Origin: Halorussus caseinilyticus
Lineage (GTDB): Archaea; Halobacteriota; Halobacteria; Halobacteriales; Haladaptataceae
DNA length: 64,000 nt
Reading direction: 5' to 3'
Assembly (NCBI RefSeq): GCF_029338395.1
Contig: NZ_CP119809.1
Span: 620,001 to 684,000 of the forward strand
Of this stretch, positions 1 to 6,951 are shown in pieces (the first letter of the stretch is position 1; each line of letters opens with the position of its first letter). Both the position numbers and the translations under genes were made by a program. Below the pieces are notes generated by a model. The model did no database searches and was not told the origin of the DNA. It saw only the letters and a list, made by a program, of their open reading frames with translations.

Positions 1-27
1 TCGCTGTCGAAAACGTCGCCTTCGGGA

Positions 28-801
28 TTACTCCACGTCGAGCAGTTCGTCGGGCGCGTCCGCGAGTTCGGCGAGCGCGTCGGCCTCGACGTGGTGCAGG
101 TCGCCCGGCACCACGAGCAAGTGAAGCGGGTCGCCGAAGTCGCGGTCGGCGAGTTCCGAGAGTCGGTCGGCAGTCACGAGTGGGTCGGGACTCCCGGCGC
201 GCGCGACGACGACCGCCAACAGGTCGGGATACTCGTCGGCGAGCAGGTCGGCGGCGTGGTCGGCGGTCATGTACTCGTCGTTCCGGAGCTTGATGTCCAG
301 ATAGACCAGCGTGTGCAGACCCCGCTCGCGGTTCTCCTCGATTGCGTCGGTGACGCTGGCGGGGATGCCGTCGGCACCGTGGGCGTAGTCGAACGGGAGC
401 GTCGTCGCCTTGCCGAACCGGTAGTTCTGGAGTCCGGTGAGACCGCTGGCCGCGGACTCGGCGGTCGGGGCGTGGACGACGCGCGTGTCGATGCCCCGCT
501 GTTCGGCTCGGAGTCGGAGGTCCACGTGCGTGGTCGAAATCATCGTGTCGCCCGCGGTGAGGAAGACGGCATCGCCCTCTTCTCCGGCCCGCAAGATGGT
601 TTCGGGGTCCTGTTCGACGCCCGCGCGGTCCCGGACTTGGATTTCGGTGTCGTGGTGGGCTTCGAGGTCCGCGACGTTCGCACCGAGGAGTTTGCTGGTG
701 TAGAACTCGGCGAAGACGCTATCGGCGTCTCGGAGCGCGTCCCGTCCCTCGACGGTTATCGACCGCTCGTCGTAGAGACCGAGACCGACGAATGTGAGCA
801 T
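28..801 (-). CDS. dph5: Diphthine synthase
   Basis: Cytosolic SAM-dependent methyltransferase that methylates the modified histidine of elongation factor 2 during diphthamide synthesis. The 257-residue length is normal for the archaeal family. It begins with the typical N-terminus (GLGLYDERSIT, residues 6-16) and carries the SAM-pocket segment LTAGDTMIST near residues 81-90, followed by the conserved stretch that reads AHGADGIPASV. The ATG start is followed immediately by the conserved first strand, so the start is secure. Its coding end lies close to the window edge. The next gene, on the same strand, lies 85 bases upstream, so the two may or may not be co-transcribed. Confidence 0.95.
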   Translation of the reverse strand: MLTFVGLGLYDERSITVEGRDALRDADSVFAEFYTSKLLGANVADLEAHHDTEIQVRDRAGVEQDPETILRAGEEGDAVFLTAGDTMISTTHVDLRLRAEQRGIDTRVVHAPTAESAASGLTGLQNYRFGKATTLPFDYAHGADGIPASVTDAIEENRERGLHTLVYLDIKLRNDEYMTADHAADLLADEYPDLLAVVVARAGSPDPLVTADRLSELADRDFGDPLHLLVVPGDLHHVEADALAELADAPDELLDVE

Positions 802-886
802 ACCCGGTGTAGGCGTCCGAGGTTGCTATAGCCTTTCGAGTGCGACCGACGACGCTCGCCAAAAAAAGCGGTGTCGGAGTCCGGAT

Positions 887-1498
887 TCAGTACTGCTGGC
901 GGCTTCCGCCCTGCTGACCGAACTGTCGAGATTCGGTCTGCTGACCGAACTGCTGACCGGACTGGCCGTGCTGTCCACCCTGTCTCTGGACCGCGTTCAG
1001 ACCTTGGTCGAGCGTCTGAAGCGACTCACGGAGCTGCTGGACGGCCTCTTGGACTTCGGGCTGTTGGGCGTACTGCTGGAGTTCTTGGACGTTCTGCTGG
1101 AACGTCTGTCGCACGGCCTGCCCAATCGGTTGCGCGTACGGTGACTCGCGGACGATGAGTTTCTTCTCGAGGTGTGCGATGTCCTGCATGTCGTCGAGAG
1201 CGCGCACCGCCTCGGGCATCTGGCGTTTCGAGACCTTCGTCTTGGCCCACTCCGCGACCGATTCGATTCGGTCGAGGGTCTCGATGGTCTGTTGGACTTC
1301 CTGCGGGACGGTCTGGTCGAACTGCTGGCCGATTCGCTGGCCGAGCTGAGACCGTTGCATCTGAGGCTGTCGACCAACCTGAGACTGCTGGCCTACTTGC
1401 GACTGCTGGCCCATCTGGTGCTGTTGACCGAACCGCTGTTGGCCGAGTTGCGACTGCTCTTCCTGTCCGTACTGGGGTTGCTGGTACGTTTGTGCCAT
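887..1498 (-). CDS. Gln-rich low-complexity protein of unknown function
   Basis: No function recognised. This 203-residue protein has two Gln/Gly/Ser-rich tails (residues 1-65 and 165-203, with repeats such as QSQVGQ and GQQ) around a charged central segment of about 90 residues (roughly 68-160). The centre contains heptad-like runs (TIETLDRIESVAEW, DMQDIAHLEKKL, VQQLRESLQTLDQGL) that look alpha-helical and probably coiled-coil. No signal peptide or membrane segment is visible. Gln-rich tails are unusual among acidic haloarchaeal proteins and may mediate self-association. The ATG start fits the repeat-rich N-terminus. A paralogous or spore-coat-like helical fold is possible, but I cannot support it. 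Confidence 0.75.
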   Translation of the reverse strand: MAQTYQQPQYGQEEQSQLGQQRFGQQHQMGQQSQVGQQSQVGRQPQMQRSQLGQRIGQQFDQTVPQEVQQTIETLDRIESVAEWAKTKVSKRQMPEAVRALDDMQDIAHLEKKLIVRESPYAQPIGQAVRQTFQQNVQELQQYAQQPEVQEAVQQLRESLQTLDQGLNAVQRQGGQHGQSGQQFGQQTESRQFGQQGGSRQQY

Positions 1499-1862
1499 AG
1501 GTAGTCACCGACTCCGCCCGTCGCGGAGCCAACTCCGGCTACGACGATTTCCGTATTGAATGGCGACGCTCGTTCAGTGCCGTTCGGATTCGATTCCCGA
1601 TGCTTTCCCGCGATACCGGCGAGGGACTTCTCCCTCGCGGCGAATAGCCCCAGACCGTTCAAAACTGTTCACCCCGAGAACACTGAGCCTGTAGAACGAG
1701 TAACGCTATCACGTCGTACACCCCGAGGCATCGGAAGAGGACGATTGTAGCTGAGTAACGAACGCCCTCCCCGAATACAATCCGGGCAAAACCCGGACTC
1801 CCGGCGGGGAATCGGGACCGCGAAGCGTCACGCTTACCGCCGTACCCCGAAAAGTCGGGGGC
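1499..1862. other. Divergent intergenic region with a hairpin
   Basis: This 364-base stretch lies between the divergent Gln-rich gene and trm5 and holds no convincing gene. It contains a perfect hairpin at 1619-1638 (GCGAGGGA, loop CTTC, TCCCTCGC). The sequence just before trm5 includes a weak TATA-like CGCTTACCGC about 30 bases ahead of the start. I see nothing else. Confidence 0.6.
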
Positions 1863-2843
1863 ATGGAAGCGCCGTGCGTGCGCGTCGAACGAGAGCGAGG
1901 CGAGGAGACCCGAACGCGGTTGGCCGAGGCAAACCTGCTCGCCGAGGAGTTCGAAATCGAAGTCGCGGAGGGGTACCTCTACCTCCCGGTGACCGACCCC
2001 GAGGCGGTGCCCGACGAGTTGGAAGTCGTCGCGCGCGCTGTCGGCGAACGCGACACGCCCGACACGCCCACGGACTTGCTCGGCTTCGAACCCACCTACG
2101 AGCGACTCGGCGACATCGTGATTCTCGACGAGGACGACTCCGACCGCGCCCGCGACATCGCCGACGCGGTGATGGACTCGGACATCCCCGTGAAGACGGT
2201 GGTCAACCGCGCGTCGAAGGTCAAAGGCGAGTTGCGCGTCCGCGACTGGGAGGTGCTGGTCGGCGACGGCACCGAGACGGTCCACCGCGAGTACGGATGC
2301 GAGTACCTACTCGACGTGGCCGAGGTGTACTTCTCGCCGCGCCTCGCCACCGAGCGCCACCGCGTGGCCGAACAGGTCGAGTCGGGCGAGCGGGCCTTCG
2401 ACATGTTCGCCGGGGTGGGTCCCTTCGTCGTCCCGTTCGCCAAGCGCGGCGCTCAAGCCGTCGGCGTGGACTTGAACGAGCGTGCGGTCGAGTACCTGCG
2501 GGAGAACGCCCGCCGCAACGACGTGGAAGAGAGGGTGACGGCGATTCAGGGCGACGTACGGGAAGTCGCGCCCGAGTACGCGGACTGGGCCGACCGCGTG
2601 GTGATGAACCTGCCCCACAGCGCCGACGAGTTCCTCGACTCGGCGGTCGAACTCGCGGGCGACGACTGCGCGGTCCACTACTACGACATCCAGCACGAGG
2701 ACGACCCCTTCGGACCGGGCGAGGCGGCGATTCGCGCCGCCGCGGAACCCGACTACGACGTGGAAGTCGAGACCCGCCACGCCGTCCGGTCGTACGCGCC
2801 CCACGAGTTGAACGTCTGTCTCGACGTGCGACTGTCTCGCTAA
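1863..2843 (+). CDS. trm5: tRNA (guanine(37)-N1)-methyltransferase Trm5
   Basis: Methylates G37 next to the tRNA anticodon using SAM, preventing +1 frameshifts. The 326-residue protein has the archaeal Trm5 layout: an N-terminal D1-like region, a middle domain (about 75-165, with the segment YFSPRLATER before the catalytic domain), and a Rossmann methyltransferase domain starting with motif I DMFAGVGPF (180-188). The acidic SAM-ribose residue is in VGVDLNE (201-207), and the catalytic motif IV variant is NLPH (249-252). The downstream gene is the tRNA-Thr, 124 bases away. The sequence preceding the tRNA contains a short imperfect hairpin with CTGACC/GGTCAG arms. Confidence 0.94.
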   Translation: MEAPCVRVERERGEETRTRLAEANLLAEEFEIEVAEGYLYLPVTDPEAVPDELEVVARAVGERDTPDTPTDLLGFEPTYERLGDIVILDEDDSDRARDIADAVMDSDIPVKTVVNRASKVKGELRVRDWEVLVGDGTETVHREYGCEYLLDVAEVYFSPRLATERHRVAEQVESGERAFDMFAGVGPFVVPFAKRGAQAVGVDLNERAVEYLRENARRNDVEERVTAIQGDVREVAPEYADWADRVVMNLPHSADEFLDSAVELAGDDCAVHYYDIQHEDDPFGPGEAAIRAAAEPDYDVEVETRHAVRSYAPHELNVCLDVRLSR

Positions 2844-2967
2844 CGGCGGGCGATTTCGGAAGTCTTATTTCTCCCGTAGATGGAGTAAGAAGTGCAGGCG
2901 AAGTAGTCTGCCGGTGTCTGACCGAACGGAGTGAGGTCAGGCTCGGGACGCGAACGGACGTGAGCGT

Positions 2968-3042
2968 GCCGGTGTAGCTCAGACTGGCTAGAGCGATTCC
3001 TTCGTAAGGAATAGGCCGAGGGTTCAAATCCCTCCACCGGCT
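2968..3042 (+). tRNA. tRNA-Thr (anticodon CGU)
   Basis: A complete cloverleaf. The acceptor stem is GCCGGTG with CACCGGC, the D stem GCTC/GAGC, the anticodon stem ATTCC/GGAAT around loop TTCGTAA (anticodon CGU, reading ACG), and the T stem GAGGG/CCCTC around TTCAAAT. The discriminator base is U, and CCA is not encoded. It is 75 bases long without an intron. Its last 28 bases are the attachment site of the element that follows, so the gene stays functional after integration. Confidence 0.97.
3015..3042 (+). repeat. Left attachment site (attL) within tRNA-Thr
   Basis: A 28-base core covering the 3' part of the tRNA (end of the variable loop, T arm and acceptor 3' strand). It is identical to 8808-8835. 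The flanking bases differ on both sides (G before the core here, T before the right copy), which sets the core limits. Confidence 0.93.
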
Positions 3043-3969
3043 TTCGCAGAGCGAAACGTCGTAAAGGCACCTACGGGACGGTGTCTATATAAACTTCTCC
3101 CCCGGAAGACCTAACATTTGATTAGGTTTACCCGTGGGTTTTGCCGCTAACATTTGATTCCCCGACCGACACGGAGCCTCCGCGTCTGGCGGTTCTGAAA
3201 AAGGAGTCGTTCTGCTGTCGTTTGCGGCCCGCGCCTTTCACGGCGGGAAGGTGGTTCTTCGAGAATGTCCGCACGAGTAATTACTCTAAGTAATCCTCCA
3301 AGGGGCCTGTTCTCTGTCGGATGTTGCACGCTAAAGATGGGACCGGGTTGCCCAACCTTGGACTTCTCAGAAGCCCCAAACCTGCGGGAAGGCGCGAGTC
3401 CTTGTTAATCCGAACTTCTCTGGTCTGTCCTTCAAGACTCGAATCCTATGATTCCCTTCTGTACTCGGGAATCCCCAACTCTGCGGGAAGGCATAGTTCT
3501 CGTTTCGGCTAATCCGGGTCACGCCTATCCTCAAAGGATTGCTCACCTTCCCGCAGGTCTTGGCTCTTCCCGATTCCTCCCGGCTGTCTTGGAGGCAAAG
3601 GTTCTCGAACCCAATTCGCCCCTCCCCTATCGGGGATAATAGAAACGGCCTTAGAGTCGGTGTTGCCACTCCGAGTGTCCCAACTTGGCCGGAGCGCGGA
3701 AACGACCTACCTAAGGAGCGTTAGTCGCCACAGTCCGTCCTCGACCTCGGCGGGTTGTGTTCCCCACTTCAGTCTCCGGTCTGTGGCCCTCCACCATCGC
3801 TGTGCGCTATCCGAGAGCCGTACCCGGTGGATACGGCCCATGTATGAACCTCGAACTTGGGACGGTGCTTAGCCCACGATACTGACCTTCGGCCAGTTAG
3901 AACAATCCCGAACGCCGTGGGCGGGCGTCCGTTCTGCTTCCCTCACTAATAAGAATAGACAACCATTCA

Positions 3970-3991
3970 TATACCCTGTCGAGGGTATATA
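3970..3991. promoter_or_regulatory. Palindrome overlapping a TATA-like box
   Basis: Perfect 9-bp inverted repeat ATATACCCT / AGGGTATAT with a 4-base spacer (GTCG), running directly into TATATAAAGG. The overlap with a promoter-like sequence suggests an operator. No gene with a clear start follows on the right, so the transcript, if any, would be non-coding or from a decayed gene. Confidence 0.45.
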
Positions 3992-4138
3992 AAGGAAAGG
4001 CGGGGAAATCGGGAAGGCCCCTTACGCGCAAGGAAAATTGCTCATCAACGCGAGGCGGGTTACGTCTATACAGAAGGACCCTTCCGAAGTGGTGTAATAA
4101 CCGGGGGCACTACGCTGGCTATGATTCAGGGCCTTCTA

Positions 4139-4195
4139 TCAGCTTATACAGGCCCTTGTGAACACGCTTGACACATCCGAGTTACACGAAATGTT
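4139..4195 (-). pseudogene. Relic of the C-terminal part of the winged-helix gene
   Basis: Nucleotides 4140-4190 closely match 4969-5020, inside the intact winged-helix gene (shared blocks include ATACAGGCCCTTGTG and ATCCGAGTT). The match covers only the 3' end of that gene and no open frame extends from it, so this is a degraded duplicate of the regulator rather than a working gene. It shows that the element once had a second copy of the regulatory module, or arose by recombination between related elements. Confidence 0.7.
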
Positions 4196-4313
4196 GGCGA
4201 CTGGGACAGACTGACCGTGCTGAACGCGGGCACCGAATACCGGATATCAGGACGCTCATTATTTTTCACGCCTAAATTTCGGTTACTCTAACGAATCTTC
4301 TGGCTTTTGTCCT

Positions 4314-4814
4314 TTATAACTCAACCGCTTCTATGAAATCAAGAGTATCCTCTATTGCGTTTCTAACCTTCTTTTGAGTCTCTTCATCCTTTTCAATCTT
4401 CTCAAGGTATCCGTAATCGTGAACTAAGTTATTCCGTAAGTTCACGATGGGATTTTTATTGCTCTCTATACGATTGATTTCTTCGTCATGTTCTTGAAGT
4501 GCCCCGTACTTAGAGCATTCCGTTATCAATTTTCCAAGGCTGTAGCTGTTGTAGCCCTCGTTTTCAAACTCCTCTAAATCCCAACCGTAGTGAAGTCGGA
4601 TAGCCTCGCTTATAACGGTTTCCAGTCTTGTTGAAGTGAGTATAAGAGATAACGCATATTCATTGTCTTCCAAACGGTCACGGATAGTATCTACTGGAAA
4701 TGAGCGAGAGAGTGTAGCACTACATTCCACACCGGCCGAAGCATGTGCTGAGAGACTTTGAGGATTGCGGTCAGGTGAACTTCCCCCGGATTCGTCTGTC
4801 ACATATAACGACAT
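4314..4814 (-). CDS. HEPN-like protein, candidate RNase or toxin
   Basis: A 166-residue protein, AT-rich compared with the chromosome. Residues 50-165 are predicted helical and end in LRNNLVHDYGY, which contains R127-N-N-L-V-H132, the RX4-6H signature with the polar residue after Arg that is typical of HEPN ribonucleases and HEPN-like proteins. The first helices (SLILTSTRLETVISEAI) match the usual start of a HEPN bundle. The first 40 residues are low-complexity, so a later start is possible. HEPN proteins are common in toxin-antitoxin and anti-phage systems, but some lack activity. No adjacent MNT-type nucleotidyltransferase antitoxin is seen. Identification rests on the motif and helical pattern only. 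Confidence 0.6.
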   Translation of the reverse strand: MSLYVTDESGGSSPDRNPQSLSAHASAGVECSATLSRSFPVDTIRDRLEDNEYALSLILTSTRLETVISEAIRLHYGWDLEEFENEGYNSYSLGKLITECSKYGALQEHDEEINRIESNKNPIVNLRNNLVHDYGYLEKIEKDEETQKKVRNAIEDTLDFIEAVEL

Positions 4815-4944
4815 ATGATTTCAAATACTTAGCGTTTCCTGAATTTTTGAATATAACTTTACCATCTGACTTCCTTGAATATCAAGTCGGCAACCGTTTA
4901 TTGGCTCTGGAAACTGTCGATAGTCTCTCCTATTTCTTCTGGCG

Positions 4945-5151
4945 TTACTCTGATTCTGGGTCGCTCTCCAGCTCATACAGGCCCTTGTGGACGCGCTCGA
5001 CGTATCCGAGTTCCATGAAACGCTGGAGACGGTTGCGGACGTGCTGGCGGCTGTAGTCGTGTTCCTCGGCGATGTAGGCGGGCGTACATCGGCCCTCTCG
5101 CAACATCTCAAGGATAGCCCGGTCAGTCGGGCTAAGGTCTATCTCGGGCAT
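4945..5151 (-). CDS. Small winged-helix DNA-binding protein
   Basis: A 68-residue winged helix-turn-helix protein of the kind common in haloarchaeal proviruses and integrated elements. Helix 1 is in LSPTDRAILEMLRE, the HTH is roughly residues 24-45 (PAYIAEEHDYSRQHVRNRLQ) and the wing follows (MELGYVERVHKGLYEL). No other domain is present. It is divergent from the SWIM-domain gene. The 199 bases between them contain two related palindromes, so the protein probably binds there and represses itself and its neighbour (inference). A degraded copy of its 3' end lies at 4139-4195. The HEPN gene lies 130 bases downstream on the same strand. Confidence 0.85.
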   Translation of the reverse strand: MPEIDLSPTDRAILEMLREGRCTPAYIAEEHDYSRQHVRNRLQRFMELGYVERVHKGLYELESDPESE

Positions 5152-5183
5152 ACTGGTTGTTGTCTCCTTGCCTACTTATACTT

Positions 5184-5244
5184 TTGAACGTATGCATATG
5201 AAGCAAACCCTACGTAATAGTTGGTTCGTATGCATACAAACCAA
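5184..5244. promoter_or_regulatory. Twin palindromic operators in the divergent promoter
   Basis: Site 2 (5221-5244) is a 24-base palindrome with a single mismatched pair: arms TTGGTTCGTATG and CATACAAACCAA. Site 1 (about 5184-5206) shares the central TATGCATA (5191-5198) and the outer TT/AA. The two centres are 38 bases apart. TATA-like sequences flank them on both sides: CTTATACTTT at 5177 for the leftward winged-helix gene and AGGTATAAGA near 5246 for the rightward SWIM gene. This is the expected layout for a dimeric regulator controlling both divergent genes. Confidence 0.75.
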
Positions 5245-5350
5245 AGGTATAAGACAACGCCACTCTTACTCGGAAGTAGGAAGCGCGGTATTGCCTCGCA
5301 GAAAGGCCGGTGCTGGAACACCGACCGTGCTTCTGATGGAAGCCAGAAGC

Positions 5351-5854
5351 ATGACAACAAAGGAAACCAGCGGTAAAAAGAGTGCTGTTCGGGAACTAAC
5401 CTTCGGCGCAAAGACGGCCAAGCGTGTCGCGTGGGAGTCGTGGGAGTTCACCGTTGTCGGCCCGCACCTCGTGAAGGTCACGAACGCCAGCTACGGCTAC
5501 CTGAAGGAGGACCACGCCTACACGGTCGGTGTCGAGGAGCGCGACGGGCGTGGTGTTCCCGCCGAGTGCGACTGTCCCGCCGACGTTCACCACGAATCCG
5601 ACTGCAAGCACAAGGTCGCGGTCGCCACTATCGGCGGGAAGGTCCTGCTCGATGCGGCGGTCAACTTCTCGGCCCCCTCGGAAGGCGGGCGCGTTCCCGC
5701 CGAATCAGTCACCGTTGCCGACAAGCTCCGCGCCGATGGTGGTTCCTCGGTCGTGGCCGAAGCGTGTCCGAACGGGCAAGTCCGGTGTGGCGGTCCCGAA
5801 GACGACGAACTCCCGTGCTTCGCGTGCTACTCGGGGAACCGGAGTGAGGCGTGA
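5351..5854 (+). CDS. SWIM zinc-finger domain protein
   Basis: A 167-residue protein with a SWIM motif, C73-x-C75 then C85-x-H87 (segments CDCPADV and DCKHK), which binds zinc and usually mediates DNA or protein contacts. A second cysteine group near the C-terminus (C139, C146, C156, C159) may form another zinc site. SWIM proteins of this size are frequent in haloarchaeal plasmids and proviruses. The ATG at 5351 was chosen because the conserved part follows it. An in-frame ATG at 5336 is possible; further upstream reading runs through the promoter. GC-rich, unlike its AT-rich neighbours. It overlaps or abuts the next small gene, suggesting translational coupling. Confidence 0.85.
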   Translation: MTTKETSGKKSAVRELTFGAKTAKRVAWESWEFTVVGPHLVKVTNASYGYLKEDHAYTVGVEERDGRGVPAECDCPADVHHESDCKHKVAVATIGGKVLLDAAVNFSAPSEGGRVPAESVTVADKLRADGGSSVVAEACPNGQVRCGGPEDDELPCFACYSGNRSEA

Positions 5855-5859
5855 GTTCG

Positions 5860-6003
5860 ATGAACGGCTTGCTCCTGCTGTTCGAGGGCGTTTCGACGGA
5901 CGACGTTACCGAGGAATTCCTCGGTGACTTGATGGACGTGGCAGAGGACAACGACCTACTGCTTACGGGTATCTCGGTTTGGGGCGATGAATTAGAAGAA
6001 TAG
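5860..6003 (+). CDS. Small acidic protein of unknown function
   Basis: A 47-residue reading frame (50 residues if the GTG at 5851 is used, which overlaps the stop of the SWIM gene). The protein starts MNGLLLLFEGVSTDDV and is acidic, ending in DELEE. The tight junction with the SWIM gene suggests an operon and possibly translational coupling. Codon composition is haloarchaeal. No family recognised. Confidence 0.6.
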   Translation: MNGLLLLFEGVSTDDVTEEFLGDLMDVAEDNDLLLTGISVWGDELEE

Positions 6004-6062
6004 AGTTTTGAAAACGGATTGAATCTCTTCTCGGACCTTGCCGTTTAGAATCAACTCGATGT

Positions 6063-6392
6063 TCAAAGCTCGTCGTGTTCTTTTACAAGGTCGAAACGAA
6101 TATCCTCCACGCCACGCCCTTGCTTACGGGCCTCTGCCGTTTGCACAGTCTGTTTGGCAATTTCGGAGACGGTAGTATCGTAGTTGTTCTCCAGCATAAG
6201 CAGATACACGGACAGCAAATTGATGTGGGTATCCAAACCGTCGTTAGCTATAGTTCCGTTTTGTCCTGTAGCGTAGAGTTCACCGCTCTCACCTACATTT
6301 GAATCCCAATGCATGAATCCAAAGACGCTACCCGGAACAGTATCCTCAAGCCGGTCAATGATTTCCTGCTGTTTATCTGTATTTGAGGACAT
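6063..6392 (-). CDS. Hypothetical protein, 109 residues
   Basis: No family recognised. The protein is acidic and soluble with no membrane segment or signal peptide. It has an N-terminal helix (DKQQEIIDRLEDTV), a middle segment with Trp (FGFMHWDSNVG) and a helical second half (HINLLSVYLLMLENNY, TVSEIAKQTVQTAEARK). The gene is moderately AT-rich like its neighbours. It ends near the SWIM operon end (convergent) and starts divergently from the membrane-protein gene at 6485, with which it shares a roughly 90-base promoter region containing ATTTATAAAAAAG. This position next to the membrane/cyclase pair makes it a candidate third component, but nothing in its sequence shows what it does. Confidence 0.65.
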   Translation of the reverse strand: MSSNTDKQQEIIDRLEDTVPGSVFGFMHWDSNVGESGELYATGQNGTIANDGLDTHINLLSVYLLMLENNYDTTVSEIAKQTVQTAEARKQGRGVEDIRFDLVKEHDEL

Positions 6393-6484
6393 GATTTCAG
6401 TCTATCACCTCAACCACTTAGTGCTGTGGATTTATAAAAAAGATATATTCCCGAACCTTTTCGAGAAGGAGTGTTATCTACAGA

Positions 6485-6931
6485 GTGATGATACAAGGAG
6501 TCATAGACTGGCTATTTCTTAATGTCCGAAAAGCAGTAGCAATTGTCCTCATAACGTTCTTAGTAGCAATTATAGTCGCTCAATACTATGACACCGGAAA
6601 AAAGTATGCACGTATTGGAGAGGATTTCCGTGGAAAAGCGGCAGTCGCGGTAGCCCTGATAATAATCGCTCTCGGAAGTTCTTTTACTACTGCAATTCTC
6701 CAACCTCACCTTATCCGCATATTCCGTGATATTCGGATGCTGGTTTCTGCGCTCGGTCTTATCTGCTTTGCTGGTCTTTATCTTGCAAATCAAGAAGTGG
6801 ACGAATGGAATGTAAACGATGGAAGTCGGTTTATGCTCGCTTTGGCCCTTCTGGGGTTGGTACTCACATTCGGCCCGTGGGTATACGAGTCGATTTTACA
6901 ATGGATGATGGCCCAAATTCCTTTCATTTAA
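6485..6931 (+). CDS. Four-helix membrane protein, possible effector
   Basis: A 148-residue protein with four hydrophobic segments, about residues 17-36, 48-70, 83-101 and 115-135. Short charged loops separate them, and there is no separate soluble domain. Its start could be the GTG at 6485 or the ATG at 6488. A TATA-like ATTTATAAAA lies about 50 bases upstream. It converges on the cyclase-like gene with only 20 bases between their stops. A small membrane protein paired with a nucleotide cyclase resembles the membrane-effector arrangement of Pycsar defence, but the recognised effectors carry a cyclic-nucleotide-binding domain that I do not see here. Function otherwise unknown. Confidence 0.72.
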   Translation: MMIQGVIDWLFLNVRKAVAIVLITFLVAIIVAQYYDTGKKYARIGEDFRGKAAVAVALIIIALGSSFTTAILQPHLIRIFRDIRMLVSALGLICFAGLYLANQEVDEWNVNDGSRFMLALALLGLVLTFGPWVYESILQWMMAQIPFI

Positions 6932-6951
6932 TTCCTTTCCAAGCGTACTGT

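Larger units (their letters stand above)
3060..4313. other. Long gene-free left arm of the element, with repeated motifs
   Basis: About 1.25 kb with no convincing coding sequence; small open frames here have no family resemblance. A TATA-like TCTATATAAACT at 3081-3092 faces right. A 13-base repeat CTAACATTTGATT occurs near 3110 and again near 3148. The nonamer GCGGGAAGG occurs at 3243-3251, 3384-3392 and 3483-3491, and inverted at 3546-3554. The two middle copies lie in longer similar blocks. A 9-bp inverted repeat (ATATACCCT / AGGGTATAT, 3970-3991) overlaps a TATA-like GTATATAAAG. Base composition is lower in GC than chromosomal genes and there is no codon signature. It could be a structured RNA, a replication or packaging region, or eroded coding DNA. 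Confidence 0.6.

Noticed and set aside
3367-3669. 100-codon frame on the minus strand with repeated AFPQ-WGF
   Set aside because: The repeated peptide only reflects the DNA repeats in this gene-free arm; no start-site signal or family match.
3160-3960. TnpB/IS200-IS605 remnant
   Set aside because: Some peptide stretches (KHRPKFEVHTW) loosely recalled transposase C-termini, but frames break repeatedly and no zinc-ribbon motif is present.
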